Source: Chitinophagales bacterium (lineage in GTDB: Bacteria; Bacteroidota; Bacteroidia; Chitinophagales; UBA2359). From it: a stretch of 64,000 nucleotides of DNA. The notes under the pieces were generated by a model. The model was not told where the DNA came from. It did no database searches and saw only the letters and a list, made by a program, of their open reading frames with translations. Numbering within the stretch: the stretch's first letter is position 1; each line of letters begins with the position of its first letter. The position numbers and the translations under genes are program-made. Shown here in pieces: positions 43,512-53,384 of the stretch. The DNA lies in assembly GCA_041392475.1 (NCBI GenBank), contig JAWKLZ010000003.1, forward strand, positions 1,571,501 through 1,635,500, written 5' to 3'.

Positions 43512-45359
43512 CTACTTCGATAAAAATTTATGCAGCAGTATTAGCACCCATATTCGATTGAACAAATAATCTTTTCCCTTCAAAAAATCCCACTTCAATT
43601 TACGAACAACCCCTACTTCTACCACGCCTAAACTCCCAACCAAACTATCTGACAAATAGGCATCTATCAAATAATGAAGATCGTTTTTGAGCCAATGTGC
43701 CAAAGGAATTGAGAAACCCCATTTGGGGCGGTCAAAATAAGCTGCGGGAACATAATCATACAACACTTTCTTCAATAAATATTTGGATACACCATTGTTG
43801 GTTTTTAGAGTGCTATCCAAATTTAGTGCAAAGTTAACAATTCGATGGTCTAAAAGCGGAACACGCACTTCGAGGCTGTGAAGCATACTTGCTCGATCCA
43901 CTTTTGTCAGTAAATCGTCTGGAAGGTAAAAATGAAGGTCGAACAATGCCTGTTGTTCTTCAGCAGAAAGTGAACGTGCTAAATCGTCAAATTGCTCATT
44001 GAAGGAAAAGGCAGCCGATTTGAAAGAGGGAGTAAGCAAATTGGCAATTTCTTCTTCACTAAACAAGTATTGTTCTTGCGAAAAAATATGACTTTTAAGT
44101 CGTTTTTTGTTGGAGGCTGCAAAAACCAAAGCGGCTCTTTTGTGCCTATTTTGGGGCGATTGCTGTAATAGTTGGGCAATCGGTTTGCGGAAAGATCGCA
44201 ACAAAGGATTCGCAAGACGTTTCGCCCAGTTGTACATACCATATCCCATAAATAATTCATCTCCACCATCTCCCGACAATGCAACAGTGACATGCTTGCG
44301 TGCCATCTGCGACACCAAAAGCGTAGGCACGGCAGAACTGTCTGCAAAGGGTTGGTCGTAAATGTCTAAAAGTGATTCTATTTGATCGAGTGCTTCTTGT
44401 TCGGATAAGATAAATTCGTGGTGTTCGGTTTTCAGATGTTTGGCCACTTTTCGAGCATGGTCGCTTTCATTGAATTTACTCTCTTTGAAGCCAATAGAAA
44501 ATGTCTTTACAGGCTTATCCGTAATTGACTGAGCAATTGCAGTGACCAAACTCGAATCAATTCCACCACTCAAAAAAGTGCCGATAGGCACATCTGCAAT
44601 CAAGCGGTATTCAACGGATGATTGGAGTAAGCTTTTAAGTTCCTCTTTTGCAGCTATTTCATTTTGAATGACTTGTGATTCTATTTGCTGATTCAATTGC
44701 CAATAAGGAGAGATATGGAGTTCTCCATTTTCAAAAACGGCAGAATTGCCGGCGGGAATTTGGTAAACGTTTTGGAAGAAAGTATTTGGACAAGGAACGT
44801 AGCCCAAATATAAAAAAGAAGAAACCGCTGTTTTGTCCACCTGCCATCTTTTGACAACAGCTTTGAGGGCTTTTATTTCGGAAGCGAAAATCAAATCATG
44901 CCGATTCCACCAATAATACAAAGGTTTGATACCCAATCGATCTCTAAAGAAATGAAGCCGATTTGCCATCTTATCAAATATTACGATGGCAAACATACCG
45001 TTTAGCAATTCAATGGCTGCTGCTCCTATTTTAGCAAAAGCTTCAATGATGACTTCACTATCCGAAGTTGTACTGCAAGACAACTGCAATTGTTGGGCAA
45101 TATTTTGATAATTGTAAATTTCTCCATTGAAGACCATCACATAACGTCCATCTTTGGAGTAGAAAGGTTGGTTGGCTGCCTCGGATAAATCTATAATGCT
45201 GAGCCGTCTGTGTCCTAAGGCTATGTTGCCTTCTATTTTAGCTTCAAAAAAATAGTTAGCAGCATCAGGACCTCGATGCGTCAAGCAATCGGTCATTTGT
45301 TGAAGATCTTCTTGTTGAAGTTTAGAGGAGGGAGAATAGAAACCTGTAATGCCACACAT
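43512..45359 (-). CDS. asnB: asparagine synthase (glutamine-hydrolysing)
   Basis: A 615-residue AsnB-type enzyme. Cys2 is the glutaminase nucleophile (MCGITGFYS). The class II amidotransferase domain covers 2-210. The synthetase domain has the pyrophosphate loop SGGIDSS (264-270) and SGDGGDELFMGY. It makes asparagine, or amidates another acid in a surface glycan or peptide pathway. It starts six bases after the stop of the transglutaminase-like gene, in the same operon. Confidence 0.92.
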   Translation of the reverse strand: MCGITGFYSPSSKLQQEDLQQMTDCLTHRGPDAANYFFEAKIEGNIALGHRRLSIIDLSEAANQPFYSKDGRYVMVFNGEIYNYQNIAQQLQLSCSTTSDSEVIIEAFAKIGAAAIELLNGMFAIVIFDKMANRLHFFRDRLGIKPLYYWWNRHDLIFASEIKALKAVVKRWQVDKTAVSSFLYLGYVPCPNTFFQNVYQIPAGNSAVFENGELHISPYWQLNQQIESQVIQNEIAAKEELKSLLQSSVEYRLIADVPIGTFLSGGIDSSLVTAIAQSITDKPVKTFSIGFKESKFNESDHARKVAKHLKTEHHEFILSEQEALDQIESLLDIYDQPFADSSAVPTLLVSQMARKHVTVALSGDGGDELFMGYGMYNWAKRLANPLLRSFRKPIAQLLQQSPQNRHKRAALVFAASNKKRLKSHIFSQEQYLFSEEEIANLLTPSFKSAAFSFNEQFDDLARSLSAEEQQALFDLHFYLPDDLLTKVDRASMLHSLEVRVPLLDHRIVNFALNLDSTLKTNNGVSKYLLKKVLYDYVPAAYFDRPKWGFSIPLAHWLKNDLHYLIDAYLSDSLVGSLGVVEVGVVRKLKWDFLKGKDYLFNRIWVLILLHKFLSK

Positions 45360-45365
45360 AATTCT

Positions 45366-46580
45366 TTATTCTACTAAAACCCGTGGTGTAATATCCTCAA
45401 AACCATACGGATATTCACCTAATCGAAGGTGATTGCCAGGCCCTGTTGGATCACAGATATAATAATCTTTGCCATTGTGGTAAATTGGTTTTGCATGGAT
45501 ACTTTCTGAATCAAACACAGGAGGTTTTTCAAAGTGTACGGCGGCACTTGCATGACGTGGGAAATCAATCAGTACTACATCCATTTTCAATATTTCCTTT
45601 ACCATATTATAGAACAATGCAGAACGATCCTCACAATCGGAATAGAGATAATAGAGAGTTTCTTCGGGGGTAAAAGCAAGATTCTGGACATCATACGCTT
45701 CCTTATCTGTTTCATAGCTTTTTGACATTCGGGTGAAACTTAAGAAAAAACGAATGGCTTGGAAATCGTCCATATCTGCTGTCAATCTATCCAATTCTTT
45801 GTATAAAGTTTCCTTTACATAATTAGAAACTGGGACTTCTGCATGTTCAAGGATAGAGAGTTCAGGATAGTGATACATCATTTTGACAATACTTTCATTG
45901 ATATCAACAGAGAACGGATATAGCTTGCCATAGTGAATGAAAGAAAAGGTTTGGGTAACAACTGTCGGATTGCTTAATTTGGGTAATGTGGTCAATCGAA
46001 AAGAAAAAGGTTTTCCTTTGGAATTGATATTGAAGTCAGAGCGATAAGAAATGAGTTTGCGTTTGATTTGATTTTGATGAGAAGCAGTTAATTCTACATA
46101 CCAGCCATTTTCATGTGCCCTCACAGGCATGTCGTATATTTTATCATGTGAAAAAACAGACAGTAGGATGTGGTTGTTGATATAATTGAGTTGGACTTGA
46201 TAACCTGACTTATGCAGCAAAAACCAGCTGAATAAAGTTCTAAAGTTAGTTGATTCTTTTTTGAAAGCGGTTTCTACAAAGCTGTTTATAAGTTGATAAT
46301 ACAACCAATCATTCAACTCCAATTCTTTCTTATAGGAAAGTAATCCTCCTACAACCATCAAAAAAGTGGTATTGCTTAGGTCAAAATAAAATCGCTCAAA
46401 TACTTCTTCAGATATATCATTACCAATAGGAATCACCATCCTTGTATCGTATTTGATGCTAATTGGCTCCGAAAAGAAATTAAATTTTACTTCTTCTTTT
46501 GGGATTTGATTCGCTAAAATAGTCTGAAATACACAAACATTTAAAGTGAACAAAATAATATGTAATAAATATTTTCTCAT
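45366..46580 (-). CDS. exported transglutaminase-like protein
   Basis: 404 residues from the ATG at 46580, chosen because it gives a signal peptide (MRKYLLHIILFTLNVCVF); an upstream ATG at 46610 lies too near the -7 box at 46600-46607. The C-terminal part has the order of a transglutaminase-like cysteine catalytic triad: Cys316 (YSDCEDRS), His349 (ASAAVHF) and Asp377 (ICDPTGPG). It may be a protease, amidase or cross-linking enzyme in the periplasm. It is co-transcribed with asnB. Confidence 0.72.
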   Translation of the reverse strand: MRKYLLHIILFTLNVCVFQTILANQIPKEEVKFNFFSEPISIKYDTRMVIPIGNDISEEVFERFYFDLSNTTFLMVVGGLLSYKKELELNDWLYYQLINSFVETAFKKESTNFRTLFSWFLLHKSGYQVQLNYINNHILLSVFSHDKIYDMPVRAHENGWYVELTASHQNQIKRKLISYRSDFNINSKGKPFSFRLTTLPKLSNPTVVTQTFSFIHYGKLYPFSVDINESIVKMMYHYPELSILEHAEVPVSNYVKETLYKELDRLTADMDDFQAIRFFLSFTRMSKSYETDKEAYDVQNLAFTPEETLYYLYSDCEDRSALFYNMVKEILKMDVVLIDFPRHASAAVHFEKPPVFDSESIHAKPIYHNGKDYYICDPTGPGNHLRLGEYPYGFEDITPRVLVE

Positions 46581-46599
46581 AGAGGTATTATTCAACCTA

Positions 46600-46607
46600 C
46601 AAATATA
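46600..46607 (-). promoter_or_regulatory. -7 box of the transglutaminase-like/asnB operon
   Basis: TATATTTG on the minus strand matches the TAnnTTTG consensus, 20 bases before the preferred start. Confidence 0.45.
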
Positions 46608-46768
46608 CAATCCAATTTACGACTTTTTTTGTGAAAATAGTCACAATTGCAGCTTAAAATGTGAATTATTACATTATTCAGATAATCAAGCTTTGTAATA
46701 AACGAAAATATTATCTAAAGACGAATTTGTTAATATTTATAATCAGAATACTACTTTTCAATCATTTA

Positions 46769-49225
46769 TTATTTCACCACTGTCAAGCGCACAACATTGG
46801 ATCTGCCTCTATTGCTTTCTAAGCGGCAAAAATAAATTCCATTTTCTAAATTGTTTATATCCAACAAAATAGAACCTTTTGTAGTGGTTGAAACAGGTTG
46901 GCGTTGAAGTGTTTGTCCTAACGCATTGTAAACCACCAAATCCATTGATCCATAATTATTGGGGACTTCAAAACTAAAAGAAGTTAGTTCTTCAGCGGGA
47001 TTAGGACTGTTTTGACTTAGCAAAATATTGGGGTTTGGCTGAAAATCTGCAATGGTAGTTCCAACATCCCCCCCCAACTTAGTGACTTGTAAATCATCGA
47101 AGTAGAAGCCATCGTATTCTACAAATGAGTCAGACCAAAACAAAAAACGCAAGGTGATTTTTTGACCAATGAAATCGTTTAAAGAAATTTCTTCTTTTAC
47201 CCAACTGCTCTGAATCCCATCATAAAGTGGTTGGTCGCTCTCCAAATAAGCATTACCCAATTTTGTGTAATTGCCACAAAGAGGTGTTTCCACGCCTGTT
47301 TCGGAATCAACAGCAAAAATTTGTACATAATCATAGTGCGCTTCAATGCGCCACTTTGCCCAGAAAGTAAGTGTTGCTATCTTGCAGTCTGTCAGGTCAA
47401 TGGTTTCGTTGAGTAACAATTGGTTAGTCGCATCAGCAGCATAAGTACCACTGGGAGAATCGGTTATAGAAGTGCTGCTCGAATAAAACTCTGTGTTACT
47501 CAAGCCCCATACATTGCCCGTCCAGGACTCCAAATTATCTGCTTTGTCTTCAAATGCAAGCACTGGTGCGCCAAAATATTTGGAAACAGATATGCGTTGC
47601 ACCATACCTTGTTGGTTGTCAATAATCAAATCAAATGTGATTAAGTCACCTATTTTTAGGTCACTTCGCAGTTGATAGTATATCATATCTTCAACTGTAG
47701 CCAAAGTCTCTGTCAATTCAAAGCTTTTGGGTGCGCCAACAGTAGTGATAGCATCATTTGTAGCTTCAATAGAAACGCTAAAAGGAACACCATTTTGTAA
47801 GCCTATTCGGGTTAGTTCAAATGAAACATTTGATTCTATTTCATTGACGTACAAAGGAGATTTTTCTTCAATGATGGCAAAATTATGGACGAATGAAGCA
47901 GCAGCAATATTTTGCCACATATTTTCCTGACAGAGCGGAACAATACGGTTGGATGAGGGCCAAAAACCATCTTCCGACCCCCCTACTTCGGGAGTAAAAG
48001 CAAATATCTTGTTTTTGCTGATTTGTTGTCCATACATCCAATCATCAGAACTTCCATTTACCAAATATCCAACTGTTTGATTACCTGTTCCTGCAATGTA
48101 ATTGTTTTCTTGTGTCATTATCTGTGCATAATTTACATACAGAGCAGAATCGGGCGTATAAAAATCTTCAATATAACCCCAAGGATAAATCAACAAGTCG
48201 CTAAAAGCATGGTAGTTGAGGGCAATTTTGAAGTCATGCTGCTCACAAAAATATTGAACAGCTTGCGTTTCTGGTTCCGAAGCAGGAGCATTCCCTCTAT
48301 ACGTATCGCTCGTAGGATCAGATGATGAACCAAAATCATCTCTTCCCCATTCCCAATCGTAGTTTCTATTCAGATCTACTCCGTCAACTTGTGGATTGAA
48401 GGTGCCATTTCCATCATTATCGTTTGTATTTCTACGCCACATACCACCACCATTCGGGCGAATCAACTCATTGTATTGGTAGCCATCAGGATTGATACAA
48501 GGAATAAAATACATCTCTGTATTGTCCACCAAAAACCGAATGTTTTCGTCCGTTTCATAGTTTTCGAGAAGGTAATACATATAGTAAATCATTTGTGAAA
48601 GCGAAACAGGCTCACGAGCATGGTGCAATGCGGTGTAAAGCACTTCGGGTTCGTCTTCATCCACATTTGGTGAGTCAGATATTTTTACCCATTGCAACAC
48701 ATTGTCATCGTGTGTATTGAAACCTTCAATGGTATCTCTTCTGCTGATTAAATCTGGATATTTAGTAGCCATATTGTCCAGATGATTCAGCATTTCTTGG
48801 TAGGTGAAATAACCACCCATACTTCCCAATTCAAAGTCAGTAGGCACAGGATAATCTCCTACTTCAATGCCCGCCGTAGCAGCACAACCAGCGATTTTGG
48901 TGGGCAATTTTTGAAGTGTTGCAGCTCGTTCTTTGCTTGTATAATAACTGACTACATCTTCGTGAATAATGTCGAAAACAAAACCTGCTGCTGCAATTTT
49001 TTTGAGTTCGGATGCCGAAAAATCACTCACAAACCAAACCCCTTTTTTGTACTCACCGTGGTCTATTTCCACACCCAAAGCACCTAACTCTACCAAGCCT
49101 AATTCATTGGTATAAATTTTCGCTCTTGAATACTGTTCTTGATTAACAGTTTGTTGTGCAAAAGAAAAATGGGTGAAAAAGCACAAACAAATGAAAAATA
49201 GAAAACATGCGGAAATTTTATTCAT
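46769..49225 (-). CDS. secreted M14 zinc carboxypeptidase with T9SS tail
   Basis: 818 residues from the ATG at 49225, which gives a proper signal peptide (MNKISACFLFF...SFAQ). The M14 domain (about 135-460) has the zinc ligands His202 and Glu205 (HHARE) and His339 (NYHAFSD), substrate residues in DLNRNYDW (284-291), and the catalytic Glu413 (FTPEVGG). A beta-sandwich (about 560-720) with a FYFDDLQV strand follows, then a C-terminal type IX type A sorting domain. It is a secreted metallocarboxypeptidase for nutrient peptides. The start overlaps prmC by eight bases. Confidence 0.9.
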   Translation of the reverse strand: MNKISACFLFFICLCFFTHFSFAQQTVNQEQYSRAKIYTNELGLVELGALGVEIDHGEYKKGVWFVSDFSASELKKIAAAGFVFDIIHEDVVSYYTSKERAATLQKLPTKIAGCAATAGIEVGDYPVPTDFELGSMGGYFTYQEMLNHLDNMATKYPDLISRRDTIEGFNTHDDNVLQWVKISDSPNVDEDEPEVLYTALHHAREPVSLSQMIYYMYYLLENYETDENIRFLVDNTEMYFIPCINPDGYQYNELIRPNGGGMWRRNTNDNDGNGTFNPQVDGVDLNRNYDWEWGRDDFGSSSDPTSDTYRGNAPASEPETQAVQYFCEQHDFKIALNYHAFSDLLIYPWGYIEDFYTPDSALYVNYAQIMTQENNYIAGTGNQTVGYLVNGSSDDWMYGQQISKNKIFAFTPEVGGSEDGFWPSSNRIVPLCQENMWQNIAAASFVHNFAIIEEKSPLYVNEIESNVSFELTRIGLQNGVPFSVSIEATNDAITTVGAPKSFELTETLATVEDMIYYQLRSDLKIGDLITFDLIIDNQQGMVQRISVSKYFGAPVLAFEDKADNLESWTGNVWGLSNTEFYSSSTSITDSPSGTYAADATNQLLLNETIDLTDCKIATLTFWAKWRIEAHYDYVQIFAVDSETGVETPLCGNYTKLGNAYLESDQPLYDGIQSSWVKEEISLNDFIGQKITLRFLFWSDSFVEYDGFYFDDLQVTKLGGDVGTTIADFQPNPNILLSQNSPNPAEELTSFSFEVPNNYGSMDLVVYNALGQTLQRQPVSTTTKGSILLDINNLENGIYFCRLESNRGRSNVVRLTVVK

Positions 49226-50141
49226 ATTCGGATAGGTTTGAAGTTTTATGAAGATTTTTATCAATCGAAGCTTGTATCATTCGTGATTTGCCATTGATGT
49301 CCTTTCGAAGTCTTGCCTGAAACCCTTTTTTCAGCAACATTTCTTTGCAGTCTTCTGCAAAGTGTTCGCTTACTTCAAAAAAGAGAATGCTGTTTTTATG
49401 CAGCTTCAATAAGGCTAAATCGGCGATGGTTTTGTAGAAAATGAGTGGATCTGTATCTGCAACAAACAGGGCAAGTTCAGGTTCATATCGCACCACATTT
49501 TCATCTAATATTTCTTTTTCCGATTCGCAAATATAGGGAGGATTGCTCACAATAATATGATAGTTGGGCAGCAAATCCCAAAGTGTCCTATCTAGCACAT
49601 CTATTTTTTGTAAATCAATGGGCAGTTGAAGTAAGTCTGAATTTTGTTGCGCCACACTCAATGCATCTTCACTTACATCAATGCCTGTGATGTTTGCATT
49701 TGGGTATTCTTTTTTCAAAGCCAAAGATATGCACCCACTTCCCACTCCAATGTCTAAAATATTAAAATTATTTGAAGTCCAAGGAAGCATATATATATAG
49801 TGCGGAATAGATAACGTTATCCATTCTACCAATTCTTCGGTTTCTTGTCGAGGAATCAAAACAGATGAATTTACCTTCAATATAAGTCCGTAAAATTCAG
49901 TTTCTCCAAGAACATATTGAACAGGTTCATTTTGTAGCAAACGTTTGGTGATTTCCTGCAATTGTAGAAATTGATTGGCACTCAATGAATGGTGTTTATT
50001 GATTTGAAGCGAAAGGCGATTCATTTGAAGAAGATGCTCCAAAACGATATTGCTGATAGCTTTGGCTTCTCCTATATCGTAAATATTTGATAGGGTTTGC
50101 TGCAACTGTTGAAGAGCTTGGTCAATATCGGGTAGATACAT
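49218..50141 (-). CDS. prmC: release factor glutamine N5-methyltransferase
   Basis: A 307-residue HemK/PrmC enzyme. The N-terminal helical domain (1-85) is followed by the hallmark IPRQETEELV (97-106), the SAM site LDIGVGSGCISL (129-140) and the catalytic NPPY (200-203). It methylates the Gln of the GGQ motif in release factors. The gene ends inside the start of the M14 gene. Confidence 0.93.
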   Translation of the reverse strand: MYLPDIDQALQQLQQTLSNIYDIGEAKAISNIVLEHLLQMNRLSLQINKHHSLSANQFLQLQEITKRLLQNEPVQYVLGETEFYGLILKVNSSVLIPRQETEELVEWITLSIPHYIYMLPWTSNNFNILDIGVGSGCISLALKKEYPNANITGIDVSEDALSVAQQNSDLLQLPIDLQKIDVLDRTLWDLLPNYHIIVSNPPYICESEKEILDENVVRYEPELALFVADTDPLIFYKTIADLALLKLHKNSILFFEVSEHFAEDCKEMLLKKGFQARLRKDINGKSRMIQASIDKNLHKTSNLSEYE

Positions 50142-50190
50142 AATGAAAATATAAATGAAAATAGCCTGATTCTATGGCTCGGAGAAAAAA

Positions 50191-50256
50191 ACAAATGCCA
50201 TAGATTTGAAGTTCAATGATTTTGATTGAATCGAACTTCAAACCTACGGCGTTTGT
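50191..50256 (-). terminator. long hairpin after gdhA
   Basis: The segments 50191-50214 and 50233-50256 pair over about 24 bp with four mismatches (core TTTGAAGTTC/GAACTTCAAA), 60 bases past the gdhA stop on the minus strand. Confidence 0.65.
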
Positions 50257-50316
50257 TTATATTATTTCTTTATACAAAAACAATATATCAGCGTAATCTA
50301 CAAAATTTGTGATGCA

Positions 50317-51750
50317 TTATGGGAAAATACCCAATTCAACATAAGAAGTAGCAACTTTGTTGATAGCCACTACAAAAGCAGCGGTTCGTAAGTCTCTCAC
50401 ACCAGGATATGTTTTCCAAGTTGAGTGAATTTCTTGAAATGCCGTAATCATGGTATCCTCCAAACCAGAACGTACAATGTCGACTTCGCTGCCACCTTGA
50501 ATGATGAGTTTGCGTTCTTCAGGCTTCAATAATTTACCAGTATTGTCTTCAATCGCTTTCACAAAACGACGTTGCACCATTTCCTCATGGCGTTTAGACA
50601 TTCTACCAAAACGAACATGAGACAAGTTTTTTAGCCACTCAAAATAAGAAACTGTCACACCACCTGCGTTGAGATATACATCAGGGATAACCATGATGCC
50701 TCTTTCGAGCAAGATCTCTTCTGCCTCAGGAGTTGTAGGGCCATTTGCGGCTTCTGCAATGATTTTGGCTTTGATTCGGGGCGCATTTTCGCCAGTAATT
50801 ACTCTTTCGATTGCAGCAGGAATCAAGATATCACAATCCATTTCTAGGGCCTCAGCACCACTTGAGAAGTTTTTAGAGCCAGGGAAATTCAAAATGCTGC
50901 CTGTATGTGTGCGGTGTTCAAAAAGAGCATCAATGTCAAAACCTTTTCCAGTTGGATCATAAATAGCTCCCTCATATTCGGCAACACCAATTATGTGTGC
51001 GCCTTCTTCTTGGAAAATTTTTGCAGAGTGAAAACCTACATTTCCAAGACCTTGTACAACTACACGTTTGCCTTCGATACCAGTTTCTAAGCCCAAAGCT
51101 TTCATATCTTCTTCATTGCTAACAGCTTCACGCACTCCAAAAAAAACGCCTCGACCAGTAGCTTCTACACGACCTCTAATGCCAGATTGCGTCACAGGTT
51201 TTCCTGTCACACAGCCATAAGCGTCAATCATTCCAGGATTGAAGGTCACAAAAGTGTCTAAAATCCAAGACATTTCTCGTGCGCCTGTTCCGTAGTCAGG
51301 AGCAGGAACGTCAATTGCAGGGCCGATAAAGTTTTTCTTAATCAACTCAGTTGTATATCGGCGGGTGATGCGTTGAAGTTGTGTAGTTGTGTAGTTTTTA
51401 GGATTGATTTTAATCCCTCCTTTTGCTCCTCCAAAAGGTACATCTACAATCGCACATTTGTAAGTCATCAAGGATGCCAAAGCGATTACTTCATCTTGGT
51501 CGACCCCTTCGCTGTATCGGATACCTCCCTTACAAGGTGTTTTGTGATGACTGTGTTGGGCACGATAGGCTTCCAATACGTGGTATTCTCCTTTGACTTT
51601 CACAGGAAATTGCATCCGAATCACACTATTACAGGCTTTTATTTGTTTTAACAAGCCATTGGAATGATCAGTCAAAGCAGATGCTTTGTCGAAGTAGTAT
51701 TCGACGCTTTGATTGAAGGTAAATTTAGAATTAATGTTTGCTCCAGACAT
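50317..51750 (-). CDS. gdhA: glutamate dehydrogenase
   Basis: A Glu/Leu/Phe/Val dehydrogenase of 477 residues. The active-site lysines are Lys74 (PCKGG), Lys98 (TYKCA) and Lys110 (PFGGAKGG), and the Asp lies in PAPDYGTG. The NAD(P) site follows at GLGNVGFHSAKIF (about 234-246). It interconverts glutamate with 2-oxoglutarate and ammonia. The C-terminal extension beyond the usual 420-450 residues is common in Bacteroidota. It has a good promoter of its own. Confidence 0.93.
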   Translation of the reverse strand: MSGANINSKFTFNQSVEYYFDKASALTDHSNGLLKQIKACNSVIRMQFPVKVKGEYHVLEAYRAQHSHHKTPCKGGIRYSEGVDQDEVIALASLMTYKCAIVDVPFGGAKGGIKINPKNYTTTQLQRITRRYTTELIKKNFIGPAIDVPAPDYGTGAREMSWILDTFVTFNPGMIDAYGCVTGKPVTQSGIRGRVEATGRGVFFGVREAVSNEEDMKALGLETGIEGKRVVVQGLGNVGFHSAKIFQEEGAHIIGVAEYEGAIYDPTGKGFDIDALFEHRTHTGSILNFPGSKNFSSGAEALEMDCDILIPAAIERVITGENAPRIKAKIIAEAANGPTTPEAEEILLERGIMVIPDVYLNAGGVTVSYFEWLKNLSHVRFGRMSKRHEEMVQRRFVKAIEDNTGKLLKPEERKLIIQGGSEVDIVRSGLEDTMITAFQEIHSTWKTYPGVRDLRTAAFVVAINKVATSYVELGIFP

Positions 51751-51808
51751 AAAAAAAGTGTTAATAGACTAACCTAAGGCTAGAAAGGTTAAAATTAAAA
51801 TATTTATG

Positions 51809-51838
51809 CAAATTTAGGATATTCTTTCATGCCTCAAA
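51809..51838 (-). promoter_or_regulatory. gdhA promoter (Bacteroidota type)
   Basis: On the minus strand, TTTG (51835-51838) is 18 bases before TAAATTTG (51809-51816), a near-ideal -33/-7 pair, 59 bases before the ATG. Confidence 0.7.
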
Positions 51839-51962
51839 GCATTATTTTGAAGGGAATATTTTCGACTTGCAAGATTCGTATAGCCTTATAATTGTAATTT
51901 TAGAGAATAATTTCTTTTATTAGCGTTCCTTTAGGATTTATCCATTAGCTATAAAATTTTTC

Positions 51963-53375
51963 ATGCATCAACGTAAGATAATACAAGTTTTAAGGAGTTT
52001 TTCTAACAAAGAATTAAAATCTTTAGAGAAATTTATTCTTTCGCCATACTTCAATGAAAATCAACATATCGTCAATTTATTTGATTTTCTGAAGCAATAT
52101 GCTCCCAAATTTACCAGCCCACATCTCACGCCTGAATATGCTTTTTTCTATGTGTATCCAAAAGAAGTGTATAAAGAACAGACAATCACTAAGTTGTTGT
52201 CTAAACTTTACAAACTGATGGAGACGTTTATTGCCCATGAAATGTATGATAAACAAGCAGTTGTCCAGAAAATAAATATATTAGATTACCACAACAATCG
52301 CTTGTTGTTCAAATTTTTTCCGAGTCAATTAAAAGAAGTTCTTAAACTTCAATCGAAGGTAAAATACCAAGACAATACCTATTTCTATAATCAATATCAA
52401 ATTGAAGTTCAGGATTCATTTTTTCAGAGTACACATGATGAGCGTATTGCAGATGTGAATTTTCAAAACAACAACCATTATTTAGACATTCATTTTCTTA
52501 TCAGCAAATTGATGTTGTTTTGTTTGATGCTCAACCGTCAGCGAAGTGTAAACATTGAGTATGATTTTACGATGATGGGAGAATTGCTGCAGTTTTTGGA
52601 GAAAAGTCCTTACCAAAATATACCCATAGTTGCGCTTTGGTACAAAGGGTTGTTATTGTTGAGAAATCCCAATGAAAAGAGCATATACATAGATTTGAAA
52701 AAACTGCTGGAAAAATACGGCAATTTGCAGCGATTGGAGGAAACGAGGGTTTTATATACGATTCTTGAAAATGCTTCAAAGGAGGTAATCGCCACTTCAA
52801 AGGAACATTATGAAGAATTATTTCAACTGTATGATAAACAATTGAAAATGGGCTTGCTTTATACCGATGGATATTTGCTGCCTGCTATTTTCAAAAATAT
52901 CTCTACAATTGCGTTGCGCTTAGAAAAATTTGATTGGACGGCAAATTTTATTGAAGAAAACTACCAAAAATTGCTGCCCGAAGCTCAGGTGGATTTGTAC
53001 AATTATTGCAGAGCGGATATGTTTTTTCACCAAAAAGATTATGAAGTAGTTTTGGATTTATTGCAGCAAGTAGAATACCGTGATATTTATACTAAATTGG
53101 GAGTCAAACGGATGCTGTTGAAGGTGTATTATGAAATTGAAGAATGGAATTTATTGGATTCATTAATAAATGCGTTTCGGGTATTTATTCACCGCCAAAA
53201 GGACATTGCAGATAGCCACAAAAAATCTCACCAAAATTTTATCAACATATTGGGACGTATTTTGAGACTTTTACCAAATGAAAAAGAAAAAATCGAGAAG
53301 CTACAAGAGGAAGTACATGAAACCACCGAATTGTCAGAAAAAGATTGGTTGATAGAAAAATTGAAGGACTTATAG
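51963..53375 (+). CDS. helical protein of unknown function (Bacteroidota-type)
   Basis: A 470-residue protein, almost fully helical by pattern, without signal or membrane segment. It opens with LRSFSNKELKSLEKFILSP, a start I recognise from uncharacterised Bacteroidota proteins, and the middle looks like TPR-type helix pairs (FDWTANFIEENYQKLLPEA). No enzyme motif is seen. Confidence 0.7.
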   Translation: MHQRKIIQVLRSFSNKELKSLEKFILSPYFNENQHIVNLFDFLKQYAPKFTSPHLTPEYAFFYVYPKEVYKEQTITKLLSKLYKLMETFIAHEMYDKQAVVQKINILDYHNNRLLFKFFPSQLKEVLKLQSKVKYQDNTYFYNQYQIEVQDSFFQSTHDERIADVNFQNNNHYLDIHFLISKLMLFCLMLNRQRSVNIEYDFTMMGELLQFLEKSPYQNIPIVALWYKGLLLLRNPNEKSIYIDLKKLLEKYGNLQRLEETRVLYTILENASKEVIATSKEHYEELFQLYDKQLKMGLLYTDGYLLPAIFKNISTIALRLEKFDWTANFIEENYQKLLPEAQVDLYNYCRADMFFHQKDYEVVLDLLQQVEYRDIYTKLGVKRMLLKVYYEIEEWNLLDSLINAFRVFIHRQKDIADSHKKSHQNFINILGRILRLLPNEKEKIEKLQEEVHETTELSEKDWLIEKLKDL

Positions 53376-53384
53376 GTGCTTTTA

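Noticed and set aside
43512..45359. Asparagine synthetase as part of the pseudaminic acid cluster
   Set aside because: It lies 10 kb or more from either cluster and is coupled with the transglutaminase-like gene.
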